Source: Ancrocorticia sp047602305
GTDB taxonomy: Bacteria; Actinomycetota; Actinomycetes; Actinomycetales; Actinomycetaceae
Length of the DNA stretch: 64,000 nucleotides
Assembly: GCA_047602305.1 (NCBI GenBank)
Contig: JASGHO010000001.1
Coordinates: 2,728,001-2,792,000 of the forward strand
Direction: 5' to 3'
Within the stretch, counting starts at the first letter, position 1, and each line of letters begins with the position of its first letter. The notes beneath the pieces were generated by a model. The model was given only the letters and a program-made list of their open reading frames with translations. It made no database searches and had not been told where the DNA came from. The position numbers and the translations under genes were made by a program. Shown in pieces: positions 26,761-33,658 of the stretch.

Positions 26761-26855
26761 CGCGCACCCCGGGGTGCGCGTTCCTTTTTTTGCGCCACTA
26801 GGTGGCGCGGTGGCGTGCCGTCGAGCGGCACGTTGTGCGCGCTGTTCGCGCGCAC
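26761..26855. repeat. Array of four consecutive hairpins, candidate oriT core
   Basis: Four perfect inverted repeats lie end to end: a 20-bp palindrome CGCGCACCCC/GGGGTGCGCG (26,761-26,780, followed by a T-run), GCGCCAC-TAG-GTGGCGC (26,792-26,808), CGTGCCG-TCGAG-CGGCACG (26,814-26,832) and GTGCGCGC-TGTTC-GCGCGCAC (26,835-26,855). The first with its T-run could also be a terminator for rightward reads. As single-stranded DNA the whole block would fold strongly. Confidence 0.75.
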
Positions 26856-27016
26856 GGCCGGGAGGAAAGTGGGCTGGGAGTGTGTCAACTTCCGTGGGGA
26901 AAATCGTCGATTTTGTTTGTGGAATGTGCACGGGTTGGCGTGAGAAGTGCGCGGGTGATGGGTTAGGATTGGGGTTGAGAATCGTCGCCTTTGGGTGATG
27001 AATAAGAGGTCATGTG

Positions 27017-27376
27017 ATGGCTGAGAATAAACCGCGTCGGGCCAGGATTTCGGATGTTGCTCTCGCTGAGGAGCGGGAAGCATTGCGAATCAAAGCGGAA
27101 GGGCTCGATAAGATCGCGTCCCTTTTGGCGAAGATTGACGCGCTGATTGGTGACGTGTTGGACGAGCGAAGCAAGCTCGAAGAGGTCGGCATGTCGTCTC
27201 TGAAGGTTGTTGAGCTTCTTGGCGCGCAGAATATTAATCGTCGGATTCTGCGCATCAGGCGAGACGAGTGGGCTCTCGAAGTTGGTGCGCAAACCGTGGA
27301 CACTGCGGAGGTTACAGCGGGTCTTTCAGGTATCGAGGAGACCTCGAAAGAGTCCCCGAAGCCAGTAAAAAAGTGA
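27017..27376 (+). CDS. Hypothetical helical protein beside the mobilisation region
   Basis: ATG at 27,017 follows AAGAGG. The 119-residue product is highly charged and helical: a basic start (AENKPRRARISDVALAEEREALR) and a coiled-coil-like middle (LDKIASLLAKIDALIGDVLDERSKLEEVGMSSLKVVELL). Then comes INRRILRIRRDEW and an acidic/Lys tail. This looks like a small DNA-binding or dimerising protein, possibly a second relaxosome accessory factor given its position across the hairpin region from mobC. No family is recognised. Confidence 0.6.
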   Translation: MAENKPRRARISDVALAEEREALRIKAEGLDKIASLLAKIDALIGDVLDERSKLEEVGMSSLKVVELLGAQNINRRILRIRRDEWALEVGAQTVDTAEVTAGLSGIEETSKESPKPVKK

Positions 27377-27380
27377 GCCG

Positions 27381-27425
27381 AGAGTGAGGTCCTGCCCTGT
27401 GAGATGTTGGGCAGGGCTTCACTCT
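27381..27425 (+). terminator. Rho-independent terminator
   Basis: A 17-bp stem with two G-T wobbles (AGAGTGAGGTCCTGCCC against GGGCAGGGCTTCACTCT, loop TGTGAGATGTT) is followed by TTTTT. It closes the gene ending at 27,376. Confidence 0.9.
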
Positions 27426-27495
27426 TTTTCGGGGCGTGAATGCCTCCGATTGCGTACTGTAGATGCGGTGCAGGGCATGGACGGTAAGGGGCGGC

Positions 27496-28170
27496 GTGGG
27501 CGAGGTTTTTAGTACTGGAACGTTTGCTATCGCTGTGATAACGACGGTGATGGCGATCTGGTCGCAGCGGTATGGGGCAGTGAAACGGGCGGCAGAGTTT
27601 CAGTCTCAGGTCCGTGAACTTGATCAAGAACTGAAGGAAAGTTTCTCAGGAACTCGTGACGAGTTGGCGCTCAAGGTGGAGGAAGTGGAATTCAAGCCGG
27701 ATGAAGCACGGAGTGATTCTGAGAAAGAGTTGGAGCGCTTGTGGCGTCTTCGCTCGCGTTTAGTTGACAGCTCCGTGAACTTGTTGAAGCCCTGGTATGT
27801 GCGTTTGACGCGCCCATTATTGTCTGGCGGGGTCCTTCTTCTTGGCGTTGGGCTTGTCAGTCTGCTGGCGCAATATCTCATTGATCGCATTGATATGGGA
27901 GAGCCATACGGGCCAACATTCATTCTGAAGATTGCTGGTTACTGCCTGCTTGCGGGCTTTTTTGCATGGGGTGGCAATGAGTTATCTCAGGCGGTGTCGT
28001 TGCCGGACGGGATGCGAGTTCTGCGGCTCGTGGTTGGTCTTTGCCAGGTGGTAGTCGTTCTTTTTCTTGCTCTCCTGGTCGCAGAGCTGATCGGGTTCGT
28101 GTTCTTTCTTAGCACTCCGGAAGCTGTCGAAACAGCGGGAAACATGCTCGTTCTCGGTGTGGTGGTGTAG
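27496..28170 (+). CDS. Polytopic membrane protein with a cytoplasmic coiled coil
   Basis: GTG at 27,496 has AAGGGG five bases upstream, giving 224 residues; the frame to 27,463 lacks a start signal. A first transmembrane segment (TFAIAVITTVMAIWSQRY) is followed by a charged coiled coil (about 30-90, VRELDQELKESF onward). Three further helices follow (LLSGGVLLLGVGLVSLLAQYL, FILKIAGYCLLAGFFAWGG, LVVGLCQVVVVLFLALLVAELIGFVFFL). No family is recognised. It may be an entry-exclusion or channel-associated protein, since such membrane proteins are common in conjugative elements; that is inference. Confidence 0.6.
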   Translation: MGEVFSTGTFAIAVITTVMAIWSQRYGAVKRAAEFQSQVRELDQELKESFSGTRDELALKVEEVEFKPDEARSDSEKELERLWRLRSRLVDSSVNLLKPWYVRLTRPLLSGGVLLLGVGLVSLLAQYLIDRIDMGEPYGPTFILKIAGYCLLAGFFAWGGNELSQAVSLPDGMRVLRLVVGLCQVVVVLFLALLVAELIGFVFFLSTPEAVETAGNMLVLGVVV

Positions 28171-28488
28171 TCGTGGTGCGTCGTGAGCGGCGAGGCCGCG
28201 CGAGACGCCACAGACGGGGTGGCGTCCAAACTGATCCTCGACGTGGGTCTCTTACGTGAGAAGGAACCTGGCGAGTTTGTGTGTATTCTTCACGGGTTTC
28301 TGGCCTCGATCGTGCTGGCCCTGGGCTGGTGTGGTGCGTCGGGGGTGTAGGGGGTAGGGCGCGCGACTACCCCCTATATCGGAGTGTGAAGGGCTCAATG
28401 CCCGTACACACTCCGACTGGTTCGGGCCTCGCGTTGTGAGGCCCGAACACGCAAGTGCCCCGACCAACTGGCCGGGGCACTGATTGTG
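28171..28488. other. Gene-free region with several hairpins
   Basis: Perfect or near-perfect inverted repeats occur at 28,204-28,226 (GACGCCAC/GTGGCGTC), 28,350-28,374 (GGGGGTAG/CTACCCCC), 28,380-28,415 (CGGAGTGTG/CACACTCCG), 28,421-28,447 (TTCGGGCCTC/GAGGCCCGAA) and 28,454-28,481. The last can serve as terminator for the leftward gene at 28,489. The density of the rest is unexplained. Confidence 0.65.
28454..28481 (-). terminator. Terminator of the leftward hypothetical gene
   Basis: AGTGCCCCG and CGGGGCACT form a perfect 9-bp stem just past the stop of the gene ending at 28,489. It lacks a long T-run on the minus strand, so termination may be partial. Confidence 0.55.
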
Positions 28489-28923
28489 TTAGCTCACGCG
28501 GTGGGGCACGGTTTCCCTGTCGATGTACCATGGTGCTTCGTCATATCCCGGGAGGGACTGGATGCACAAAGCGCGGAGCTTGTTGCAGAATTCCTTGGCG
28601 ATTGACTCATCCCATTCGAGAGATTCACACGCCTGATAGACAAAGCAGTCAACAGCTTTGAGGATCTCCAGTGGGCTCCATCGGCACAGTGGCGGCTGGT
28701 AGGTGTAGGCCAGCAGGACTTCGTCCTCGCGGGTCATGTTGACCGCAGCGACGTTCTCATCGAGAAGCATCTGCCCGATTTTGGTGCGCATGTCCTGGTC
28801 CGGGGTGAGGCTGTAGAAGCCGGGCTTGTCGAGCAGTAGCGGGCCCAGACCGTAGGTCATTGGCCCGGTCGCGGCCTCAACAAGAACGTGGATATGTTCG
28901 GCATCGACGATGAAACTGGACAT
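28489..28923 (-). CDS. Hypothetical protein of the element
   Basis: This 144-residue soluble protein has a strong AAGGAGGACCCC ribosome binding site. It begins SSFIVDAEHIHVLVEAATGPMTYGLGPLLLDKPGFYSLTPDQ and contains LAYTYQPPLCRWSPLEILKAVDCFVYQACESLEWDES, a compact alpha/beta-looking protein with four cysteines and no metal motif. I do not know the function. The strong ribosome binding site and surrounding hairpins suggest it is well expressed, possibly early after transfer. Confidence 0.7.
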   Translation of the reverse strand: MSSFIVDAEHIHVLVEAATGPMTYGLGPLLLDKPGFYSLTPDQDMRTKIGQMLLDENVAAVNMTREDEVLLAYTYQPPLCRWSPLEILKAVDCFVYQACESLEWDESIAKEFCNKLRALCIQSLPGYDEAPWYIDRETVPHRVS

Positions 28924-29315
28924 GGGGTCCTCCTTGGAAGAAGTGGGCGGGGCTTGTGGAGCTCCCTTCCTGACATGGAGCCGATTCCAAGCCCCGTGCC
29001 GAGTGGAGCGTCAACCCGAAGGGCGTGAAGAAGGACTGCGCGGTGATCCGGATCAGAGCGAAGCTCCTTCGTGCCACGCTTGCGTGGTGATCCGGATCAG
29101 GGCCAGCAGTCAGATGAACGGCCCCACCTGGTGGGGCTTGCGCGCAGCGAGCAGGGGCGACAATCGGGTGTCAGGAAGGGACATCCACCACGAAAGAAGC
29201 GGCGCCCTCCAGGGCGCACCACGTGACTGTGTCACCATGCGGTGTCGGGGCTCAACGCCCCGGCGCCACACCATCAGGCATAGGAAAGGCCCCACCTTTC
29301 GGCGGGGCCTCCCGA
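28924..29315. other. Gene-free, repeat- and hairpin-rich region
   Basis: TGATCCGGATCA, a 12-bp palindrome, occurs twice (29,044-29,055 and 29,088-29,099). Hairpins follow: GCCCCAC/GTGGGGC (29,121-29,137), GCGCCCT/AGGGCGC (29,202-29,217), GTGAC/GTCAC (29,223-29,235), GGGGC/GCCCC (29,247-29,261) and the terminator at 29,288-29,309. No reading frame looks genuine. Confidence 0.6.
29288..29309 (-). terminator. Terminator of the redoxin gene
   Basis: On the minus strand GGCCCCGCC-GAAA-GGTGGGGCC folds with a GAAA tetraloop and one G-T wobble, followed by TTTCC, seven bases past the stop codon of the redoxin gene. Confidence 0.8.
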
Positions 29316-29573
29316 CTACTTTGCTATCGATGCGCAGGACTCCTGATAGGTCTGGATGAGCTGGTCGACCAAGCCTTTGATCTTGTCGGGGCGGAATCCC
29401 TGCCAGGCGTCAGTGCCGGTCTTGACGACCGGGAGACCGGTGAAGCCTTGGGACTTGAGCTCGGCCGCGATCTCCTCAGTAACCGGGATCTCGATGTAAA
29501 AGAACTTGTGCTGGTCAAGCTTGCGCTTGGTCGCCTTGCACTGGATACAGCTGGAGGTGGTGTAGACGTACAT
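29316..29573 (-). CDS. NrdH/glutaredoxin-like thiol protein
   Basis: This 85-residue thioredoxin-fold protein has the active site CIQC in VYTTSSCIQCKATKRKL, the cis-proline segment TGLPVVKTG and a helical end GFRPDKIKGLVDQL. It is most like NrdH redoxins, which reduce ribonucleotide reductase. Many actinobacterial plasmids and phages carry one. AAAGGACATCTC before the ATG is a good ribosome binding site. On a conjugative element it may boost dNTP supply during replication of transferred DNA; this is inference. Confidence 0.85.
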   Translation of the reverse strand: MYVYTTSSCIQCKATKRKLDQHKFFYIEIPVTEEIAAELKSQGFTGLPVVKTGTDAWQGFRPDKIKGLVDQLIQTYQESCASIAK

Positions 29574-29761
29574 GAGATGTCCTTTCTGGGGTGCTTGATG
29601 AGGCCGTCTCGGCCGGCACGGAAAAGGAGCCTGTCAAGGGGGAAAGCCGCGGTGATCAAGCGCATCGCCCGTAGGGTGTGGGGTTGATCAGGGTGGCGGG
29701 CCTTGACGGGCGAGTGAGTGCTGGCAGGCTTCATCCTCATGCACACCAGGAAGGACCTCGC

Positions 29762-29878
29762 ATGGCCACAACATGCTCGGTCATGGCCACCGGACCGGGC
29801 TTCACGTACTTGGGGCGGAGTGAGGGAGACGCACCGGGCTGTGGGAGCGATGGTGCGTCTCCCTACTTTCTCCATTGA
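29762..29878 (+). CDS. Possible 38-residue peptide or leader overlapping a terminator
   Basis: AGGAAGGACCTCGC precedes an ATG opening a 38-codon frame (MATTCSVMATGPGFTYLGRS and so on). The last third of the frame is itself the hairpin GGGAGACGCACC/GGTGCGTCTCCC. That overlap points to a regulatory leader or small RNA rather than a standard protein gene. No homologue is recognised. Confidence 0.3.
   Translation: MATTCSVMATGPGFTYLGRSEGDAPGCGSDGASPYFLH
29824..29863 (+). terminator. Terminator-like hairpin
   Basis: Perfect 12-bp arms GGGAGACGCACC (29,824-29,835) and GGTGCGTCTCCC (29,852-29,863) are followed by TACTTTCTCC. It would end a short rightward transcript covering the peptide frame at 29,762. 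Confidence 0.7.
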
Positions 29879-30110
29879 TCCAGCGTGCTTCACAGAACCG
29901 TCAGCGCGCTGGAGGAGAAAAGCTCGTGCTCTCAATCATTGGTATGTCAGACGAGACAGCGCGCTAGGCGTCGCTTACGTCGAGATTGTCAGCACTACCA
30001 GTCTAACCTGCCCGCAGGCCCCGCGCCGCCCACCAATTCGAGACGAAGCACCAAAACGTGTCGGAGGCGAGGGATAGGGTGAGGAGAGCCAAGGAAAAAG
30101 GGGGAAGATC

Positions 30111-30278
30111 ATGAGTGTGCTTCGAGGAATCGGCATCGTGCTCTGGGCAGCGCTGCGCATTGTCGCGCTCTTCGTATGGCTGGCCCTCAAGCTGTTTGTG
30201 CGCCTCGTCTGGATCATCGTGGTGGGCGTTATATCGTTTACCGTCATGGGCCTGGTCCACATGCTCATCCGGGGATAA
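30111..30278 (+). CDS. Small hydrophobic membrane protein (55 aa)
   Basis: GGGGGAAGATC stands before an ATG giving MSVLRGIGIVLWAALRIVAL and onward for 55 residues, almost entirely hydrophobic with interspersed Arg and Trp. It probably spans the membrane twice (about 5-30 and 33-52). No family is recognised. The strong ribosome binding site and the terminator that follows support a real gene. Candidate roles are a T4SS accessory or a toxin-like peptide. Confidence 0.65.
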   Translation: MSVLRGIGIVLWAALRIVALFVWLALKLFVRLVWIIVVGVISFTVMGLVHMLIRG

Positions 30279-30324
30279 GTCACGAGCACTTGCACCAGGT
30301 GACGGGGTTGGTGGCATAATAGAA

Positions 30325-30356
30325 GGGAGCCAGACAGGTGGTACTGACTGGCTCCC
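30325..30356. terminator. Bidirectional terminator between two small genes
   Basis: GGGAGCCAG and CTGGCTCCC are perfect 9-bp arms between the convergent small genes ending at 30,278 and 30,381. Confidence 0.75.
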
Positions 30357-30380
30357 TCGGTGGTTTACCTCTGAGGGTCC

Positions 30381-30542
30381 TTATCCGATAAGGATGAGGA
30401 CGACTAACAGAGCAGCAAGGGCCCGGATTATCGGTGCGAGGTTTGTGACTACTGCGCACCAGATCCGGGCCTTTTGCTCACCCGTCATCCGGGACTTTTG
30501 CCCCGTTAGCTTCCGTCTCTTGCGAGACTTCTTCTTGCCCAT
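30381..30542 (-). CDS. Small basic single-span membrane protein (53 aa)
   Basis: Reading leftward from the ATG at 30,542 (AAGGGGGTGAAAACC upstream), the product is MGKKKSRKRRKLTGQKSRMT followed by GEQKARIWCAVVTNLAPIIR and a hydrophobic end, ALAALLVVLILIG. It has ten Lys/Arg in the first eighteen residues and one C-terminal transmembrane helix. It is unrecognised; the layout suits a tail-anchored protein touching DNA or RNA at the membrane. Confidence 0.6.
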   Translation of the reverse strand: MGKKKSRKRRKLTGQKSRMTGEQKARIWCAVVTNLAPIIRALAALLVVLILIG

Positions 30543-30675
30543 TGGTTTTCACCCCCTTCCTCGGTACATCCCTCCACGGCTGTTACAGAGCAGTGTGCGT
30601 GGGGGTGTGCCGCGAAGGGCCACCACAGAGCTTACCGGCAATCCAGTAACCACGCGCCCTCAGCCCAGGGCTGTA

Positions 30676-30705
30676 ATTGCCGCAATTGCCAGCAATTACG
30701 GCAAT
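30676..30705. repeat. Element-specific palindrome, site A
   Basis: ATTGCCGCAATTGC-CA-GCAATTACGGCAAT: 14-bp arms with one mismatch. The same site recurs at 33,925 (1.5 copies) and 36,288 (a two-thirds copy with a tandem 9-mer). A binding site for a partition or regulatory protein is likely. Confidence 0.75.
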
Positions 30706-30787
30706 ACATGGCGTGTGCGGCGCCGTCGGCGCGGTGGTGGGCCTTCACCGCCAGCACGCCATGATCAGCTCCGCACACTGAACAGGC

Positions 30788-31030
30788 ATGACAACGGCTT
30801 TCATTTGCGAAATATCTGCCTTTTACCCTGTGATCCCTAGCTGGGCGGCGACAGTGTCGGTGCTTCTGGCGTCTCTGCTTCCGTTCTATGGGGTGACGCT
30901 CTGGTTCCTGGCGCAAAGGGAGCGCACGGCTGTGCGACGGCTCGAAGTCCTTCAGGGGAAGAAACTGAAAGAAGAAGCCTCTGAGGTGCGTCGAAGTTGG
31001 CTGATTAGGTTGCGGTTTTGGCGTCGCTAG
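30788..31030 (+). CDS. Small membrane protein (80 aa)
   Basis: It has two hydrophobic segments at the start (FICEISAFYPVIPSWAATVSVLLASLLPFYGVTLWFLA) and then a basic cytoplasmic helix (RERTAVRRLEVLQGKKLKEEASEVRRSWLIRLRFWRR). The ribosome binding site is weak. No family is recognised. It lies 80 bp past palindrome site A and is convergent with the next gene, overlapping it by four bases. Confidence 0.5.
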   Translation: MTTAFICEISAFYPVIPSWAATVSVLLASLLPFYGVTLWFLAQRERTAVRRLEVLQGKKLKEEASEVRRSWLIRLRFWRR

Positions 31031-31272
31031 AGCTGGGGCTCGGTGGCGGCTTTGAGCTTCCGCATGACGGGCGGGAGCCCGCTCTTGAGGAGTCGCTGGC
31101 CCATGTATTGGCCTGGCAGATCCTGCTGCTTCCAGGCGACATTGCCTGAACGCATTTTGACGTCGTCGATGTCGTATGCCGGGTTCATCACGAACTCAAA
31201 CGCGAGATTGAGCGCGATCTCCAGGGCATACGCCTCGCTCTTCGTAAGCGTGAGGGTCACATCACCGTCCAT
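31027..31272 (-). CDS. Hypothetical protein (81 aa)
   Basis: A small acidic protein with VTLTLTKSEAYALEIALNLAFEFVMNPAYDIDDVKMRSG, helical in the middle, and a basic end, PPVMRKLKAATEPQL. No ribosome binding site is evident and no family is recognised. It overlaps the convergent membrane-protein gene by four bases. Confidence 0.5.
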   Translation of the reverse strand: MDGDVTLTLTKSEAYALEIALNLAFEFVMNPAYDIDDVKMRSGNVAWKQQDLPGQYMGQRLLKSGLPPVMRKLKAATEPQL

Positions 31273-31375
31273 AGTGGCGAGTGTAAGGCCAGCCTCCGAC
31301 AGCTTTTCAGGGTTGTTGTGAGGTGGTCAAAAGGGATCGGTTTCGCCCACCTCCTGTCGTCGTCGCGACGCGCCG

Positions 31376-31390
31376 TGACACGCCGTGTCA
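31376..31390. promoter_or_regulatory. Inverted repeat upstream of the serine recombinase
   Basis: TGACACG-C-CGTGTCA is a perfect 7-bp-arm palindrome 54 bp upstream of the recombinase start, a plausible operator or res subsite. Confidence 0.5.
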
Positions 31391-31444
31391 AAAACCCTGC
31401 CCATAACTCCCGGCGGGGTGAAACTCGGCTGATAGCTTGTGTCC

Positions 31445-31987
31445 ATGAGGATTGGGTATGCGCGCGTCTCGACCGAGGATCAGAACGAGTCGGCTCAACG
31501 CCTGGCGCTGCGCGCCGCTGGCGTCGACCAGATCTTTGTCGATCACGCCTCGGGAAAGGACCTCGATCGGCCGGCCTGGCAGGAATGCCGGCAGACGCTC
31601 CGCGCTGGCGATGTTTTGATCGTCGTCCGCCTCGATCGGTTGGGCCGCTCGTTAGCGGACCTGGTCGAGACGATCCAGGCCCTGGGCGTGGAAGGTATCG
31701 AGTTCCAGTCCCTCACCGAGAACATTGATACCACCACACCGGCGGGGCGACTGTTGTTCCACATCAGTGCCTCGTTTGCAGAGTATGAGCGTGAGATAAC
31801 GCGGGTCCGCACCCGTGAGGGCCTAGCGGCCGCGCGTGAGCGTGGGGCCCGCCTGGGCAGGCCCCACGCTCTCACGGCTGAGCAAGTTGCAACAGTGCGC
31901 AACCTTCACGCATCTGGTCAGTCAGTCTCAGCCCTGGCTCGCGTATTCCACGTCTCTCGCGCCACCATAGCTCGAACACTCAGGTAG
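31445..31987 (+). CDS. Serine recombinase (resolvase/invertase family)
   Basis: This 180-residue enzyme of the gamma-delta/Hin type recombines DNA through a phosphoserine link. The catalytic Ser9 is in MRIGYARVSTEDQ. IVVRLDRLGRS, TPAGRLLFHISASFAEYEREI and the C-terminal helix-turn-helix (SGQSVSALARVFHVSRATIARTL) complete the family pattern. ATG at 31,445 is preferred over GTG at 31,439. No ribosome binding site is seen, so it may be leaderless. In a conjugative element it may resolve multimers of the circular form. Confidence 0.92.
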   Translation: MRIGYARVSTEDQNESAQRLALRAAGVDQIFVDHASGKDLDRPAWQECRQTLRAGDVLIVVRLDRLGRSLADLVETIQALGVEGIEFQSLTENIDTTTPAGRLLFHISASFAEYEREITRVRTREGLAAARERGARLGRPHALTAEQVATVRNLHASGQSVSALARVFHVSRATIARTLR

Positions 31988-32039
31988 CTATTGGGGCATC
32001 GACGTCGTCCGCACACTAGAGAAGCGTGAAATACGTGTG

Positions 32040-32375
32040 TCAGAGACACCAGAGCATAGCGAATGCAACGACGAGCAAGATAAGCCCAGTGCTGAGCGTG
32101 AGCTGTTTCCATTGCAAGAGAGACTGTTCCAGCCGCGAGATGCGATCTTGTGAGTGGTAGCGGTTGGCGAGGATCTTGTTCTTGGCCACCAGCACGGCAT
32201 CCATATCAATGTTGCTGCGGGTAAACCCTTGTTGAGTCATGATCTCATTGGCCCAGTCCAGATACTCCTGTGTTTCCTTGGGATCTGGACAGGTCTTTGC
32301 ATGAGCAAGGAGGTACTCGATGCGTTGAGCCCATTGGCGGCGGGAAGTTTCTTCGTTCTTGTCCCTCATGTCCAT
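32040..32375 (-). CDS. Hypothetical tail-anchored protein (111 aa)
   Basis: A charged helical N-terminal part (RRQWAQRIEYLLAHAKTCPDPKETQEYLDWANEIMTQQGFT) and a coiled-coil-like stretch (HSQDRISRLEQSLLQWKQ) precede a C-terminal transmembrane helix (LSTGLILLVVAFAMLWCL). It overlaps the upstream gene by ten bases, so the two are co-transcribed. No family is recognised. Confidence 0.6.
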   Translation of the reverse strand: MDMRDKNEETSRRQWAQRIEYLLAHAKTCPDPKETQEYLDWANEIMTQQGFTRSNIDMDAVLVAKNKILANRYHSQDRISRLEQSLLQWKQLTLSTGLILLVVAFAMLWCL

Positions 32376-32866
32376 GATGTCACTCGCCTCATGTAGGAGG
32401 AGCTGACCGTTAGCTGTCGACGCGGCTTGTCAAGGAGAAAGTGAGTGGCATGAGCGTTCATAATCCGCTCAACCTCGTCCTGAGAGACATGGAGGCTCGT
32501 GAAGATACCTCCACGTTTCGGCTTAGCAGAGAGTGAATAACTGGCAACAAGGAAGCCGTCAGTGAGCCGGTCATCGGCGGTAAAGGTGAAACCAGTGCCC
32601 GGCTCCCAGAAGATCGTCAAGAGTCCTGAGATACGTTCGGCGCGGGCATAGTTGACGGGGTTGTGAACAGGATCGATGGGATGGATAGCCGCCAGGTGTT
32701 TGCCTGGTGCCAGGGCTTCGAAGATGCCTCCGAAGCGGACCCAGAGTTCCACTCCGGAGACTATGAGATTCGTTGCCTTATCACGGATTGGAGGCCATGA
32801 GGTGTTGAGGTTGTAGGCGCACTCCAATTCGTAGTGGACTGGTGCGAGTGACTCATTCGTTGCCAT
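32366..32866 (-). CDS. Hypothetical protein (166 aa)
   Basis: GAAGGAGATCCGCA before the ATG at 32,866 is an excellent ribosome binding site; the longer frame to 32,998 is shadow of the upstream gene. The product is a soluble beta-rich protein (VSGVELWVRFGGIFEALAPGKHLAAIHP, GLLTIFWEPGTGFTFTADDRLTDGFLVASYSLS). No family is recognised. It is in a cluster of three overlapping leftward genes. Confidence 0.65.
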   Translation of the reverse strand: MATNESLAPVHYELECAYNLNTSWPPIRDKATNLIVSGVELWVRFGGIFEALAPGKHLAAIHPIDPVHNPVNYARAERISGLLTIFWEPGTGFTFTADDRLTDGFLVASYSLSAKPKRGGIFTSLHVSQDEVERIMNAHATHFLLDKPRRQLTVSSSYMRRVTSWT

Positions 32867-33281
32867 TGCGGATCTCCTTCTGGGGAGCCGATGGGGTCGA
32901 GGATTCTTCTCGTGGTCGCTTGTTGGCCCTGAAAAGAAGGTTGACGATCGTCTGCGCAATCGCGAAATTGATCCCCCGAATAAGCGCGAATACGCCAATG
33001 ACGAGAATGACGGCGAGGATCACGAGCAGGAATTGGACAACGGATGAGCGCTCTATAATCCAGCTCCCGGCCGTTGCGACCCCTTGAGCAAGCCCGACGA
33101 GCCACAAACGAACTGTGGAGATGAGGAGGCTGACTTCAACGGAGAAGATGATTCCAACGACGGCCCGAGTGGAGTCGTACGGGTCCCCTTTTCTGAGGGC
33201 CATTGCGACCATGAAGACGAAAAAGACAATGCCGAATGTGAAGACGGTGCTTGTGAGAAGGATGGCGGTATCGAGAGACAT
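32853..33281 (-). CDS. Polytopic membrane protein (142 aa)
   Basis: ATG at 33,281 starts a protein with three or four transmembrane helices (AILLTSTVFTFGIVFFVFMVAMAL, AVVGIIFSVEVSLLISTVRLWLVGL, FLLVILAVILVIGVFALI) and a hydrophilic Lys/Glu tail. It overlaps the downstream gene by 14 bases. Its start region is duplicated before the next gene upstream (33,656-33,700). No family is recognised; it could belong to the transfer surface complex. Confidence 0.65.
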   Translation of the reverse strand: MSLDTAILLTSTVFTFGIVFFVFMVAMALRKGDPYDSTRAVVGIIFSVEVSLLISTVRLWLVGLAQGVATAGSWIIERSSVVQFLLVILAVILVIGVFALIRGINFAIAQTIVNLLFRANKRPREESSTPSAPQKEIRNGNE

Positions 33282-33323
33282 GGTTCTTTCTTCTTTCTGG
33301 TTGCGTGTGGTTAACCGCGGGGT
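33279..33323. repeat. 45-bp direct repeat, copy 1
   Basis: It covers the start codon and ribosome binding site of the 142-aa membrane protein gene and the end of the gene upstream. It matches 33,656-33,700 with one mismatch. Confidence 0.85.
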
Positions 33324-33658
33324 CTGCGGCGCAGATCCCACTGGTTCATTAGGCCAACACCGCCCCGGACAATCGCAACGATCACGGCAGTTGAGAACAC
33401 GAACCAGGTGGCGTTCGCCACCCTGCCGTGGTCAACCACTTCGCGTTTCCCCTGGGGGTCCTTTTCAACCTGTGTGGCTGGGTGTACGTCAGCTACCGGG
33501 GTGATGGCGATTCCCCCTTGCACGAGCGCGGGAGCCGAAGTAGAGGACGTCGCTGCTGTGCGTGTTGCCTCTGACTCGGGAGCCACCGTGCACACGGCAA
33601 GTCCAGCGATGAGCAGAGCACCTATGGCGCTCGCTCTGGCGAGTTTGATGTGCTTCAT
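33311..33658 (-). CDS. Secreted or single-span protein (115 aa)
   Basis: ATG at 33,658 opens an N-terminal signal (ASAIGALLIAGLAVCTVA), then a Thr/Ser/Ala/Val-rich extracytoplasmic part. A C-terminal transmembrane helix (ATWFVFSTAVIVAIVRGGVGL) with a basic RRRPRG end follows. A Cys at residue 22 or so follows the signal but is not in a clear lipobox. It is framed by two 45-bp direct repeats covering its own and the next start region, so it may have been inserted as a cassette. No family is recognised. Confidence 0.6.
   Translation of the reverse strand: MKHIKLARASAIGALLIAGLAVCTVAPESEATRTAATSSTSAPALVQGGIAITPVADVHPATQVEKDPQGKREVVDHGRVANATWFVFSTAVIVAIVRGGVGLMNQWDLRRRPRG

Larger units (their letters stand above)
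26607..27016. other. Intergenic region rich in perfect inverted repeats, candidate oriT
   Basis: This 410-bp gap separates mobC from the rightward gene at 27,017. It holds a 10-bp-arm palindrome (26,662-26,686), a shorter CTAGG/CCTAG repeat near 26,710-26,727, and four back-to-back hairpins at 26,761-26,855. About 160 bp of plainer sequence follow, probably promoter DNA. Relaxase loci normally sit beside their oriT, so this is the best candidate. Confidence 0.6.
29574..30110. other. Gene-poor region with one possible short transcript
   Basis: Only the small unit at 29,762-29,878 looks functional (ribosome binding site, 38-codon frame and hairpin). The longer frames here have biased composition, no start signals and mutual overlap, and are not called. 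Confidence 0.5.

Noticed and set aside
29574..30110. Several 60-200-codon frames on both strands in this gap
   Set aside because: They overlap one another, lack ribosome binding sites and have biased shadow-like composition. Only the short unit at 29,762 has supporting signals.
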